Shown: in pieces, positions 8,101 through 15,336 of the stretch
Position numbering within the stretch: position 1 is the first letter of the stretch
How the letters are laid out: each line of letters opens with the position of its first letter
Origin: Prevotella sp.
Lineage (GTDB): Bacteria > Bacteroidota > Bacteroidia > Bacteroidales > Bacteroidaceae
Assembly: GCA_024680755.1 (NCBI GenBank)
Contig: JAILBT010000111.1
Span: 1-64,000 of the forward strand
Reading direction: 5' to 3'
DNA length: 64,000 bases
The notes under the pieces: model-generated
What the model was told of the DNA's origin: nothing
What the model saw: only the letters and a program-made list of their open reading frames with translations
The model's database searches: none
Position numbers and translations under genes: made by a program

Positions 8101-8718
8101 ACGGCACGGCTGTTCGGCGCTGAAGCTATACACGTCGAGCAGGCTGCCGCGCGTGGCAAACTGCCCGGGTTCGTACACATAGTCCACCTCTCGGAAGCCC
8201 CACTGCCTGAGCGTGTCTGTCAGCCTATCCACATCGGCCGTCTGCCCCCTCTGCAGGTGCATGGTGCTGTCGGCCAGCTGCCGCTTCGAGACGACCAGCT
8301 CGGCCACGGCCTCAGGATAGGTGACGACATAGAGCGGCGCTCCGGCGCGCTCTGTCGTCAGCCGTGCCAGCACCTCGGTGCGCAGCACCTCGTTGGCGGC
8401 ATCGCGCTGTCCGTACTTGATGGCGCGCCGGTAGCTGCCCGGCATGAAGAGCACGCGCTGCTGTCCGAGCAGCTGCGACAGGTCGTGATAGAAGTAACCG
8501 GCCTCGTCGGCATCCTGGAGTATAAACAGCAGCACAGCCTGCCGACCGCCGTCGGTGGCGGTCAGCAGGCTGTCTGCACTGCCGAAAACCATCGCTGCCG
8601 CAGAACCTGTCAGGCCCTGCAGCGCCACGTCGCCGCCATCGGGCGACACTATGGTCTCAGCCAGCTGCTTCACCTGCGGCAGCCGGGCAAAGCGCTGAGA
8701 CAGTTCGGCCAGCGTCAT
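5146..8718 (-). CDS. mfd: Transcription-repair coupling factor Mfd
   Basis: Mfd removes RNA polymerase stalled at DNA damage and recruits UvrA. The 1190-residue protein has the full family layout. An N-terminal UvrB-like part is followed by an RNA-polymerase-interacting domain around residue 470 (GDYIVHIDHGIGRFGGL). Next comes the RecG-like motor with Walker A near 628 (CGDVGFGKTE), the DEEQ box near 728 (IIDEEQKFGV) and motif VI near 899 (QMRGRVGRGNR). The C-terminal TRCF domain ends the protein. A Ser/Gly/Ala-rich stretch of about 40 residues interrupts the region before the C-terminal domain. Its ATG overlaps the stop of the upstream DUF308 gene by ATGA, so the two are translationally coupled. 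Confidence 0.97.
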   Translation of the reverse strand: MTLAELSQRFARLPQVKQLAETIVSPDGGDVALQGLTGSAAAMVFGSADSLLTATDGGRQAVLLFILQDADEAGYFYHDLSQLLGQQRVLFMPGSYRRAIKYGQRDAANEVLRTEVLARLTTERAGAPLYVVTYPEAVAELVVSKRQLADSTMHLQRGQTADVDRLTDTLRQWGFREVDYVYEPGQFATRGSLLDVYSFSAEQPCRIDFFGNEVDSLRSFEVETQLSSEQRDAVDIVPEMAGRQDKVSLLTFLPDGALVVAKNFRYVADVVERCYREGFSAQAIEERLADAPEVDRAEMVKAMRAESQLIQPGQWNQDVARLRHIELTAAEAIKPQTPGRSTTAIAFSTAPQPLFHKNFELLAKTLDDYRLRGYDIYILADSRKQQERLKEILESDELKQKGTGDIAFQPIDSTLHEGFVCDDARACAFTDHQIFDRFHKYSLRSEHARSGKVALTLKELQQFEPGDYIVHIDHGIGRFGGLVRLPIPQAGVRPAGGAGQTTAYQEMIKIVYQRGDAIYVSIHALHKVSKYKGQEGGQPPRLSTLGTGQWERMKERTKQHIKDIARDLIRLYASRQRQRGFAYSPDGYLQQALEASFLYEDTPDQMKATQDVKADMERPRPMDRLVCGDVGFGKTEVAVRAAFKAATDGKQTAVLVPTTVLAYQHYRTFSSRLRDMPVRVEYLSRARGTRQTKQLLADLAEGKIDILIGTHKLIGKTVRFHDLGLLIIDEEQKFGVAVKEKLRQMKTNVDTLTMSATPIPRTLQFSLVGARDLSVMQTPPPNRYPIQTEIHIFSADIIAEAVNFELSRNGQVYFVNNRISDLPHLKELINKYVPDARVAIGHGQMPPAELEQVILDFANHDSDVLLSTTIVENGIDIPNANTIIINGAHNFGLSDLHQMRGRVGRGNRKAFCYLLAPPLSALPVDSRRRLEALENFSGLGSGIHIAMQDLDIRGAGNMLGAEQSGFISDLGYETYQKILNEAMTELRNEVSDKEGLKTNGERSASQQSQHGNGRASRADAEAEAAAYRSPFSRQTAFVSDCTLDSDLEMYFPDTYVPTDSERMLLYRELDNIETDDALLAYRQRLEDRFGPVPPQAEELMQVVVLRRLGKHLGCEQVMLKQQRMFLYFVKADSSPFYQSDTFGNILSYVARNARRCQLREQNGHRSMYVTDVPTVEAAVKIMKEMANAES

Positions 8719-9353
8719 TCGGCAACCAGTGGTGTGGCGGCCTCGGCCGCTGCCTGTTCAGCGGCGGCCTGCTCGGCCTCTTTCCGCGCGTGGCGGCGGT
8801 TGAGGTAGTATTTCGTCTCGTTGATATATTCCGTCACGCCGTAGAGCAGCAGGCACCAGCCCAGGATCAGCAGCGGCATCTGCGCCGTCTGCATGGGATA
8901 GAGAATGACGAACAGTCCGGTCAGCAGCAGCACCGCCGGACATACGACGAAGGCCCAAGCCACGGTCGGTATGCGCCGCGCACTGATGAACGACACTATC
9001 TGCAGGCCGGCGGCCATCACCACCACGGCGCCAATGATGTACATCAGCCACGAGATGAACACGCGGGGCATCAGGGCCAGTATCAGCCCCAGCAGCACGC
9101 TGCCGATGCCCACTATGGGGAACATGGGCTTCTGCCCGGCTATCTGCCGGCCCTGAGCGTCGAACACAGCCACGTCGGTGGCCTCTTTGCGAGCAACAAT
9201 ATATGTGGCGATACTGCCCACGCCCGAGATTAGAAACAACACGCCGATGGCAATAGTGATGCCCACCATCGTGTTGTCGGGGAAGCGTATCAGCAGCAGG
9301 CCCATCACAATGGCGCATAAGGCGCGGAACACATAGCTTTGAAAGAATTTCAT
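8715..9353 (-). CDS. DUF308 / HdeD-like membrane protein
   Basis: This 212-residue protein starts MKFFQSYVFRALCAIVMGLL and has about six hydrophobic segments in pairs, as in the DUF308 (HdeD) family, ending in an Ala/Glu-rich charged tail. HdeD proteins are linked to acid resistance in enterics; the role here is unknown. I chose the ATG at 9353. The frame stays open upstream to 9632 only because it reads through the 9-bp array (giving I-T-L-I-T-L-N-T-Q repeats) and into the end of the fumarase gene. The stop overlaps the mfd start (ATGA). Confidence 0.8.
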   Translation of the reverse strand: MKFFQSYVFRALCAIVMGLLLIRFPDNTMVGITIAIGVLFLISGVGSIATYIVARKEATDVAVFDAQGRQIAGQKPMFPIVGIGSVLLGLILALMPRVFISWLMYIIGAVVVMAAGLQIVSFISARRIPTVAWAFVVCPAVLLLTGLFVILYPMQTAQMPLLILGWCLLLYGVTEYINETKYYLNRRHARKEAEQAAAEQAAAEAATPLVAE

Positions 9354-9363
9354 CGTTGTCGGT

Positions 9364-9551
9364 GTAATCGGAGAAATCGGAGAAATCAGAGTATTCTGAG
9401 TAATCGGAGTAATCGGAGTAATCTGAGTATTCGGAGTAATCTGAGTATTCAGAGTAATCTGAGTATTCAGAGTAATCAGAGTAATCTGAATAATCTGAGT
9501 ATTCAGAGTAATCAGAGTAATCAGAATACTCTGACCACTCAGAATAATCAG
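9364..9551. repeat. 9-bp tandem array between fumarase and DUF308
   Basis: About twenty copies of AGTAATCNG and variants (AGAAATCGG, AGTATTCTG) fill almost the whole gap between two same-strand genes. On the transcribed strand the unit reads GATTACTCN. Related arrays lie at 23874-24000, 26041-26122, 28046-28214 and 35511-35634. Confidence 0.92.
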
Positions 9552-9570
9552 GCTGTTCGCTGCTCCTGCT

Positions 9571-11223
9571 TCATGCTTTGCAGCCGGGGCACCAGGGCTT
9601 GAGCTGCTTGAAGAAGTCGTTGCCCTTGTCATCGACGAGGATGAAGGCGGGGAAATCCTCCACCCTGATCTTCCAGATGGCCTCCATGCCCAGCTCGGGA
9701 TACTCCACGCACTCTATCGACTTGATGCTCGACTGCGACAGCACAGCCGCCACACCGCCTATGGTGCCGAGGTAGAAGCCGCCGTGCTTCTGGCAGGCGT
9801 CTGTCACCTGCTGCGAGCGGTTGCCCTTGGCTATCATCACGAGCGAGGCGCCGTGGTCCTGGAACTCATCTACATACGGGTCCATGCGGTTGGCCGTGGT
9901 CGGGCCCATCGAGCCGCAGGGGTAGCCCTCGGGGGTCTTGGCCGGACCGGCATAGAGGATGGGGTGGTCCTTGAAGTAGGCGGGCATCGGCTCGCCTGCG
10001 TCCAGGCGTGCCTTCAGCTTGGCATGGGCTATGTCGCGCGCCACAATGATGGTGCCCTTCAGGTTGACGCGGGTAGAGACGGGATACTTCGTCAGCTCCT
10101 GGCGCACGGCGTCAATGCCGCGGTCCAGGTCTATCACTATCTGCTTCTGGCCCTCGCCGGCCCTGGCATACTCGGCGGGGATGAGCTCAGCGGGATTCTC
10201 GTCCATCTGCTCTATCCACACGCCCTGCTCGTTGATGACGGCCTTTATGTTGCGGTCGGCCGAGCAGCTCACGCCCATGCCGATGGGACACGACGCTCCG
10301 TGGCGCGGCAGACGCACCACACGGATGTCGTGGGCCAGGTACTTGCCGCCAAACTGCGCGCCAAGGCCTATCTTCTGCGCCTCGCGCAGCAGTTTCTGCT
10401 CAAGGTCGAGGTCGCGGAAGGCACGTCCCGTCTCGTCGCCCGTGGTGGGCAGCGAGTCGTAGTACTTGATGCTGGCCAGCTTGACCGTCAGCAGGTTCTT
10501 CTCTGCCGAGGTGCCGCCGATGACGAAGGCGATGTGGTATGGCGGGCAAGCAGCCGTGCCAAGGCTCTTCATCTTCTCCACAAGGAAGGGCAGCAGCGTG
10601 CCCTCGTTCTGTATGGTGGCCTTGGTCATGGGGTAGAAATAGGTCTTGTTGGCCGAGCCGCCACCCTTGGCCACCATGACGAAGCGATACTCCATGCCCT
10701 CGGTGGCCTCGATGTCTATCTGGGCCGGCAGGTTGCAGCGGGTGTTCACCTCGTCGTACATATTGAGTGGGGCGTTCTGCGAGTAGCGCAGGTTCTCCTC
10801 GGTGTAAGCCTTATAGACGCCGAGCGAGAGGGCCTCTTCGTCTTCGAAGCCTGTCCACACCTGCTGGCCCTTCTCGCCGTGTATGATGGCGGTGCCGGTG
10901 TCCTGGCAGAAGGGCAGCACGCCCTTGACGGCTGTCTCGGCATTGCGCAGGAACTGCAGCGCCACATACTTGTCGTTGTCCGAGGCCTCGGGGTCGGCCA
11001 GTATCTTTGCCACCTGCAGGTTGTGCTCGCGGCGCAACATGAACTCGCAGTCGTGGAAAGCCTGACGCGCCAGCAACGTCAGGGCCTCGGGCGCAACCTT
11101 CAGTATCTTGTGTCCTTCAAACTCGCCCACGCTGATGCCCTCTTTCGTCAGCAGGCGATACTGCGTGGTGTCTTTGCCCAGCTGGAACATGGGCGCATAC
11201 TTAAACTCTGGTGTCTTTGCCAT
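9571..11223 (-). CDS. Class I fumarate hydratase (4Fe-4S)
   Basis: The enzyme interconverts fumarate and L-malate; in Prevotella-like anaerobes it serves the reductive branch that leads to succinate. The 550-residue single chain matches the FumA/FumB type with fused N- and C-terminal domains. Candidate cluster ligands are the cysteines in [11 protein letters not shown], in [11 protein letters not shown] and in [15 protein letters not shown]. The C-terminal domain includes [20 protein letters not shown] and ends KPWCPGCKA. It has its own promoter at 11269-11276 and is separated from the DUF308 gene by a 9-bp array. Confidence 0.95.
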   Translation of the reverse strand: MAKTPEFKYAPMFQLGKDTTQYRLLTKEGISVGEFEGHKILKVAPEALTLLARQAFHDCEFMLRREHNLQVAKILADPEASDNDKYVALQFLRNAETAVKGVLPFCQDTGTAIIHGEKGQQVWTGFEDEEALSLGVYKAYTEENLRYSQNAPLNMYDEVNTRCNLPAQIDIEATEGMEYRFVMVAKGGGSANKTYFYPMTKATIQNEGTLLPFLVEKMKSLGTAACPPYHIAFVIGGTSAEKNLLTVKLASIKYYDSLPTTGDETGRAFRDLDLEQKLLREAQKIGLGAQFGGKYLAHDIRVVRLPRHGASCPIGMGVSCSADRNIKAVINEQGVWIEQMDENPAELIPAEYARAGEGQKQIVIDLDRGIDAVRQELTKYPVSTRVNLKGTIIVARDIAHAKLKARLDAGEPMPAYFKDHPILYAGPAKTPEGYPCGSMGPTTANRMDPYVDEFQDHGASLVMIAKGNRSQQVTDACQKHGGFYLGTIGGVAAVLSQSSIKSIECVEYPELGMEAIWKIRVEDFPAFILVDDKGNDFFKQLKPWCPGCKA

Positions 11224-11268
11224 AGCGATTGTATTGTATGTTAGCTATCAGGTTATGTTTTTCGGCCG

Positions 11269-11276
11269 CTAAGGTA
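11269..11276 (-). promoter_or_regulatory. -7 promoter box of fumarase
   Basis: The reverse strand reads TACCTTAG, one mismatch from consensus. A TTTTG element lies about 20 nt further upstream, at the position of the Bacteroidetes -33 box. Confidence 0.5.
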
Positions 11277-11380
11277 CGCATTATTTTTCACACCGCAAAA
11301 CACATGCGCCAAAAAAACGCCCCGCCGCGCACTATCCATCAGTTTTCCGCCCCAGACTTTGCGTAATGAAAGAAAAAACG

Positions 11381-11388
11381 TAACTTTG
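11381..11388 (+). promoter_or_regulatory. -7 promoter box of the hairpin RNA
   Basis: TAACTTTG is preceded by TTTG at 11358-11361 with 19 nt between, an excellent match to the Bacteroidetes sigma factor consensus (-33 TTTG, -7 TAnnTTTG). Confidence 0.65.
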
Positions 11389-11397
11389 CGGCGCACA

Positions 11398-11467
11398 AGT
11401 AGGAGGCGACGTGCCCCACGTCGCAATCAAGCAGACTGTTGCGACGTACCCCACGTCGCCTCCTACT
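11398..11467 (+). repeat. Promoter-linked double-hairpin element, copy 1
   Basis: Two 29-base arms (11398-11426 and 11439-11467) are inverted repeats apart from their loops. Each arm is itself a hairpin: GCGACGTG-CCC-CACGTCGC in the first and GCGACGT-ACCC-CACGTCGC in the second. The outer ends are AGTAGGAGG and CCTCCTACT. It begins 9 nt after the -7 box. Confidence 0.9.
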
Positions 11468-11504
11468 ACAAAGCTACACACAAATAGCCACGACAAACGA
11501 AAAG

Positions 11505-11550
11505 TCCGGGCCGTGACACCCACGAGAGGTTCACGGCCCGGATTCTTTTG
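11505..11550. terminator. Bidirectional terminator
   Basis: TCCGGGCCGTGA (11505-11516) pairs perfectly with TCACGGCCCGGA (11531-11542). TTCTTTTG follows on the + strand and ACTTTTCG follows on the reverse strand. It can end both the hairpin RNA and the convergent gene ending at 11621. Confidence 0.8.
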
Positions 11551-11620
11551 TTATGTTACAGGCTTGAGCTGACGCTCAAAGCTATACGCGCTCGGGGAAA
11601 AGAGCGGGTTCTCAGTCTGC

Positions 11621-14600
11621 TCACTTGACGACAACCTTCTTGCCACCAATGATGTTCAGACCCTTGCGGGCTTTCGTCACACGCTGGCCGTTCAGGTTAT
11701 AGATCTGAGCTCCGTTCAGCACGGCTGTCTTGACGTTGCTGATGCCGGTGGGCTCGCCGTTGTAGTTGCAATAGATGTAGCCTCCGAACCAGTCGTCACC
11801 ACCGTCGGCGTTCGGACGGAAGTAGATGGTGTAGTTGCCCTCGCTGTCTACTTTGAAGTTGTCACCTGTGGCAGGATACCAGACACCATTGGTGTCGTTC
11901 ACCTTCATCTCGCTGTTGGCAGGTATGTCGAGCGTTATCATATACTCCACAGTGCCCTCGGCGGCATTCTCGTTAAGCGTGAGCTTGTAGGTGTCAGAAG
12001 CGGTCCAGTTGTTGAACGTACCCACGAGGTAGTAGTCGGGACTGTAGGTATTTTTCACATACTTCACGTTCTTGAACGACAGCCAGTGAATGTTGTTGTC
12101 GGCAGCCACGTTGAACTTGATCTTGAGCACGCCGTCCTCTCCAACAGTGCCGATGGCTACGAAGTTACCATGTATGCGCTGGTTGTTGTTAGCGCCAGCG
12201 ACCTTTACGTCGCCGCCACAGACATTGACGGCCTGGCCGTCGTTCAGCTGCATGGTGACGCCATATCCATCGGCTTCGCCAGCATTCTCTTTGGTTGCAA
12301 CGCGCACCCAAGCCGACACCTTATATGTGCCGGGCTCCAGGCCGGTCATGGTAGCGGTCATCGTCTTTTCTGCCAGAGCAGCATTGGCATCGGCGTAATA
12401 TTCGAAGAAAGGAACCTTGAAGTCGGTGCCGTCGCTTTCGCCCTCTGTTGACCAGCTGTTGATGTAGTAAGGAGCGTCAACGAAATCGGGATTGGTGTCC
12501 CAGGCCGACAGCAGGATGTTGTCAATCAGTATGGGAGCTCGCCAGCTTGTGAGAGACGTGCCACTCACGGCGGCCGCCAGGCTATTGGCCTCGGCGTCGG
12601 TCAGTTCCTCAGCCTCGTACTTGGTGTAGTAGCTGTTGAAGACTGTGGTGTAAACATCCTGCTTATAGACGTTGGTATTGGCCAGCTCGGCATCAATCTC
12701 AGCCTTCACCTTGACGAGGTTGGCCACAGCAGCGGCGTAGGCAGCGGCACTGGCCTTAGCGGCAACGATGGCCTTGTCGAGAGCCTCGTAGGTCTCAATT
12801 CCGATTGTAGCCTTTGCAGCGGCGTATGCCGTTGCGGCTGCACTGCGCACGTCCTTGTTCATCTTGCCCTCAGGCATAGTGGCATACAAGTCGTCAACCG
12901 ACTGCTCGGTGATGGCTGCGCCAACATACTCTACCTTGCAGTTCTTGAAGGCCATCCAGTTGAAGTTGGCATCTTCAATCTTCACGCCGAAGCGGAACAC
13001 GCCGTCGTCGCCTACCTCGGCCGTCATGGCATAGTTGTCGTAGATACCCTTCATGTTGTTATACTCGAAGCTGTTGCCTGTAGTAAAGGCAATGTCGCGG
13101 CTGCCGGCGAAGAGAGAAGCACCTGCGGGAGCATTGCCGCTCTCGCTGTATGCACGAATCAGGGCCGAGAACTTGTAGAGGCCAGGATCCAAGCCAGCCA
13201 GCGTGTAATAAATCTCGCCGTTGCCCAGTACGCCAGCCTTATCGCACCAGTTCTCAATGAACGGTGTCACCATGCCAGTGCCGTCGCTGTTACCCTCTAT
13301 CGACCATGTGTTGATATGGAAGGTCTGGCTGTTGGTGCAGGTCCAGCCATTGAGGCTGTTGTCGGGCAGCTGGCCACCGGCAGCCAGCAGCTTGTAGCTG
13401 TTCACGCTGACGTTGGCAGTGTTGATGGCTTCCGTCAGGGCAGCAACAGCGGTCTCTAAGGCCGTCTGCGATGTCTGGTCAACACCAGTATTGGCAGTGA
13501 TAGCAGCCTGAAGTGCTGCTTTGTAAGAGGCAGACATTGTTTCGTTGAGCAGGGCATTGGCCTCTGCCAGCCTGGCATTATATGACTCAACAAGATCCGA
13601 CATATCGAGCGGTCCGTAGTACATCAGCTGGATGTTGTCAAAGATGCACCAAGCATCAGTACGTGTACATTTTGCGCCAACGGTAATTGTACTGTTCTTC
13701 ACAGCTACCATTTCTGTCCATTCAGTCATGTAATCACCATTGGCAAAATGACCAGAGAATGCATTCATGCCACCATCCTGATTTGTCATCTTAATGAAAT
13801 TGGTTGTGGCATCATTAACATAAAAGACGGGATAATTTTCGTCTGTGACAGTTGCATCGCCGTACGCGCCCTGTCCTCTTAATTTATAGTAACCATTGGG
13901 GACAGTAATAGTCTGGCTCAAGGTGAAGGTGGCATGCCATGACTCTGCACACTTGTTCTCGTCTTTACCGCCGCAAAGGTTCTTGTTGCTGGCCTCCATT
14001 GTCCAAGCACCACTATTACGGTTGTTGCGGTCGAAGTTCTGGTCAAGAATCATGAACGTTGCATCAACGGGGTTCTCCTCGGTAGCGTCGGCCAGTGCCT
14101 CGTCGTAGCCGATAATCTGCCACTGTGCATTGTCAGCAGTGGCGTCGGTAAGATTATTGGCCAGCACCGTGCTGGTGCCATCATAGCCATAGTAGGTAGA
14201 GCCGCTTGACATCGAGTAATTTCCATTGGGAAGCTTGCTAATGGTGACATTAGCGGCAGCACCATCCATGAATGTACCAGTGAAGTAATAGTTGGTTCCA
14301 CCATTGCTCACCTGCGACTCGATGGTGTAAACGCCCTCTCCGGCATGGATGGTGTTGTAGTGACTCTGTGCAAGGAGCGTGGCCTGCGTGCCCCATGAGT
14401 TGCCCGGGCCAAGATACTTGTCGGAGCCTACGTTCTTGAACAGGTACTTGCCGCCGTCAGTGAAGCTGGCGGCTGTTGCACCGTAGAAGCTGATGGTGTA
14501 AGCACTACTATTGATGTCGGTAATGGTGTAAAGCAGTCCGTCAGCGGCAGGAGCTGCAAGGTCGGCCGTCTGGTTCCACCTGCTGTCCCAGTTGTTCTCA

Positions 14601-14857
14601 TTAGATGCGCCGTCCATGCGGCAGAGAATCATGCTGGCATAACTGTCGTCAAACTCAGCACTCCAAACACCATCTGCACCTTCAGTAAACGAGACCCAGG
14701 CGTTTTTCGTGTCCGAGAACATGTAGAGCGCATAACGCTCCGTCGCGTCATCGACATCCCATGCACCAGGTGCAAGGTACACCGTCTTTGCGGCATCAGC
14801 ACTTACTGCTGCGCCCATAGTTAGGGCGGCCGCGAGTAAAAGTTTAAGTTTTCTCAT
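11621..14857 (-). CDS. Large secreted multi-module protein with Por-type tail
   Basis: This 1078-residue protein has a clean signal peptide (MRKLKLLLAAALTMGAAVSA). Its end, Y-N-L-N-G-Q-R-V-...-K-G-L-N-I-I-G-G-K-K-V-V-V-K, resembles the C-terminal signal of the type IX (Por) secretion system as seen in Prevotella. Two beta-rich modules share the pattern L-x-P-G-x-Y-K-x-S-A-x-x-R (about 560-650 and 830-950) and look carbohydrate-binding. They are separated by Ala-rich helical stretches resembling FIVAR segments (about 680-770). Near the C-terminus a starch-binding-like module (NNWTASDTYKLTLNEN) is present. No catalytic domain is recognised. The 285-nt leader carries the double-hairpin element. 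A related smaller protein is encoded at 37425-39602. Confidence 0.8.
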   Translation of the reverse strand: MRKLKLLLAAALTMGAAVSADAAKTVYLAPGAWDVDDATERYALYMFSDTKNAWVSFTEGADGVWSAEFDDSYASMILCRMDGASNENNWDSRWNQTADLAAPAADGLLYTITDINSSAYTISFYGATAASFTDGGKYLFKNVGSDKYLGPGNSWGTQATLLAQSHYNTIHAGEGVYTIESQVSNGGTNYYFTGTFMDGAAANVTISKLPNGNYSMSSGSTYYGYDGTSTVLANNLTDATADNAQWQIIGYDEALADATEENPVDATFMILDQNFDRNNRNSGAWTMEASNKNLCGGKDENKCAESWHATFTLSQTITVPNGYYKLRGQGAYGDATVTDENYPVFYVNDATTNFIKMTNQDGGMNAFSGHFANGDYMTEWTEMVAVKNSTITVGAKCTRTDAWCIFDNIQLMYYGPLDMSDLVESYNARLAEANALLNETMSASYKAALQAAITANTGVDQTSQTALETAVAALTEAINTANVSVNSYKLLAAGGQLPDNSLNGWTCTNSQTFHINTWSIEGNSDGTGMVTPFIENWCDKAGVLGNGEIYYTLAGLDPGLYKFSALIRAYSESGNAPAGASLFAGSRDIAFTTGNSFEYNNMKGIYDNYAMTAEVGDDGVFRFGVKIEDANFNWMAFKNCKVEYVGAAITEQSVDDLYATMPEGKMNKDVRSAAATAYAAAKATIGIETYEALDKAIVAAKASAAAYAAAVANLVKVKAEIDAELANTNVYKQDVYTTVFNSYYTKYEAEELTDAEANSLAAAVSGTSLTSWRAPILIDNILLSAWDTNPDFVDAPYYINSWSTEGESDGTDFKVPFFEYYADANAALAEKTMTATMTGLEPGTYKVSAWVRVATKENAGEADGYGVTMQLNDGQAVNVCGGDVKVAGANNNQRIHGNFVAIGTVGEDGVLKIKFNVAADNNIHWLSFKNVKYVKNTYSPDYYLVGTFNNWTASDTYKLTLNENAAEGTVEYMITLDIPANSEMKVNDTNGVWYPATGDNFKVDSEGNYTIYFRPNADGGDDWFGGYIYCNYNGEPTGISNVKTAVLNGAQIYNLNGQRVTKARKGLNIIGGKKVVVK

Positions 14858-15067
14858 GAGATAATAAGTTTGGTTAGTAAAAAAGTGTGATTAATTGTTT
14901 ATTTATAGATAGGTGATTGGTCAATGATTGCTTATGTTCAGGATGTTACTGCTTATTGTTTTCGTTAGTTTTTAGTTCTCTGCCGGTGTTCGGTCGGGCA
15001 AGTGCCGGTTGTCATTGTGCATAATTCTGTATCTTCTATGTATCTAATGGCTGTTTCACCGCTTTGC

Positions 15068-15137
15068 AGTAGGAGGCGACGTGTCTCACCTCGCAACAAC
15101 ATGTCAGATTGCGACGTTAGACACGTCGCCCCCTACT
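15068..15137 (-). repeat. Promoter-linked double-hairpin element, copy 2
   Basis: This is a 70-bp copy in the reverse orientation. Its outer arms AGTAGGAGG...CCCCCTACT and inner GCGACGT...ACGTCGC stems match copy 1, but the loops are TCT/AGA instead of CCC. It begins 9 nt downstream of the -7 box of the secreted-protein gene, so it lies in that gene's 5' leader. Confidence 0.9.
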
Positions 15138-15146
15138 TATGCGCTG

Positions 15147-15154
15147 CAAAATTA
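15147..15154 (-). promoter_or_regulatory. -7 promoter box of the secreted-protein gene
   Basis: The reverse strand reads TAATTTTG followed by CAGCGCATA and the hairpin element. A TTG lies 19 nt upstream of the box. Confidence 0.6.
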
Positions 15155-15336
15155 CGATTTTTTTTGATACCAACAACTTTTACCGTTGTTTTTTTTTGCC
15201 ATAGGATAATAATTTCTGTTTCGCAAGGCTACATTCTCGACGAGATGTGCGCACAATGCTGTTACGTTTGCTGTCTCGGCAGGTCTTACTGGCGAGACGG
15301 ACGCACAAAGCGGCAGTGCTGTGTGGCGGAGGTGTG

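Larger units (their letters stand above)
11395..11550 (+). ncRNA. Candidate orphan RNA: promoter, double hairpin, terminator
   Basis: A consensus promoter is followed by a 70-bp double-hairpin element (11398-11467), a short A-rich linker and a 12-bp GC stem with T-run (11505-11550). No open frame of note lies inside. The unit points toward the end of the convergent secreted-protein gene and away from fumarase. It could be a regulatory RNA or an orphaned gene leader. Confidence 0.45.
14858..15336. other. Long structured leader and gap before dnaE
   Basis: About 480 bases contain no gene. From right to left on the reverse strand: the tail after dnaE, a -7 box (15147-15154), the double-hairpin element (15068-15137), and about 210 bases of A/T-rich leader up to the ATG at 14857. 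Confidence 0.7.

Noticed and set aside
6724-8808. 694-codon + strand open frame opposite mfd
   Set aside because: It is the shadow of a GC-rich gene; the reverse strand carries unmistakable Mfd motifs throughout.
9354-9632. N-terminal extension of the DUF308 protein through the 9-bp array (I-T-L-I-T-L-N-T-Q repeats)
   Set aside because: The frame stays open only because the array lacks stops; the extension also overlaps the fumarase C-terminus, and MKFFQSYVF at 9353 is a natural membrane-protein start.
9784-11244. 486-codon + strand frame opposite fumarase
   Set aside because: It is the antisense shadow of a well-conserved enzyme gene.
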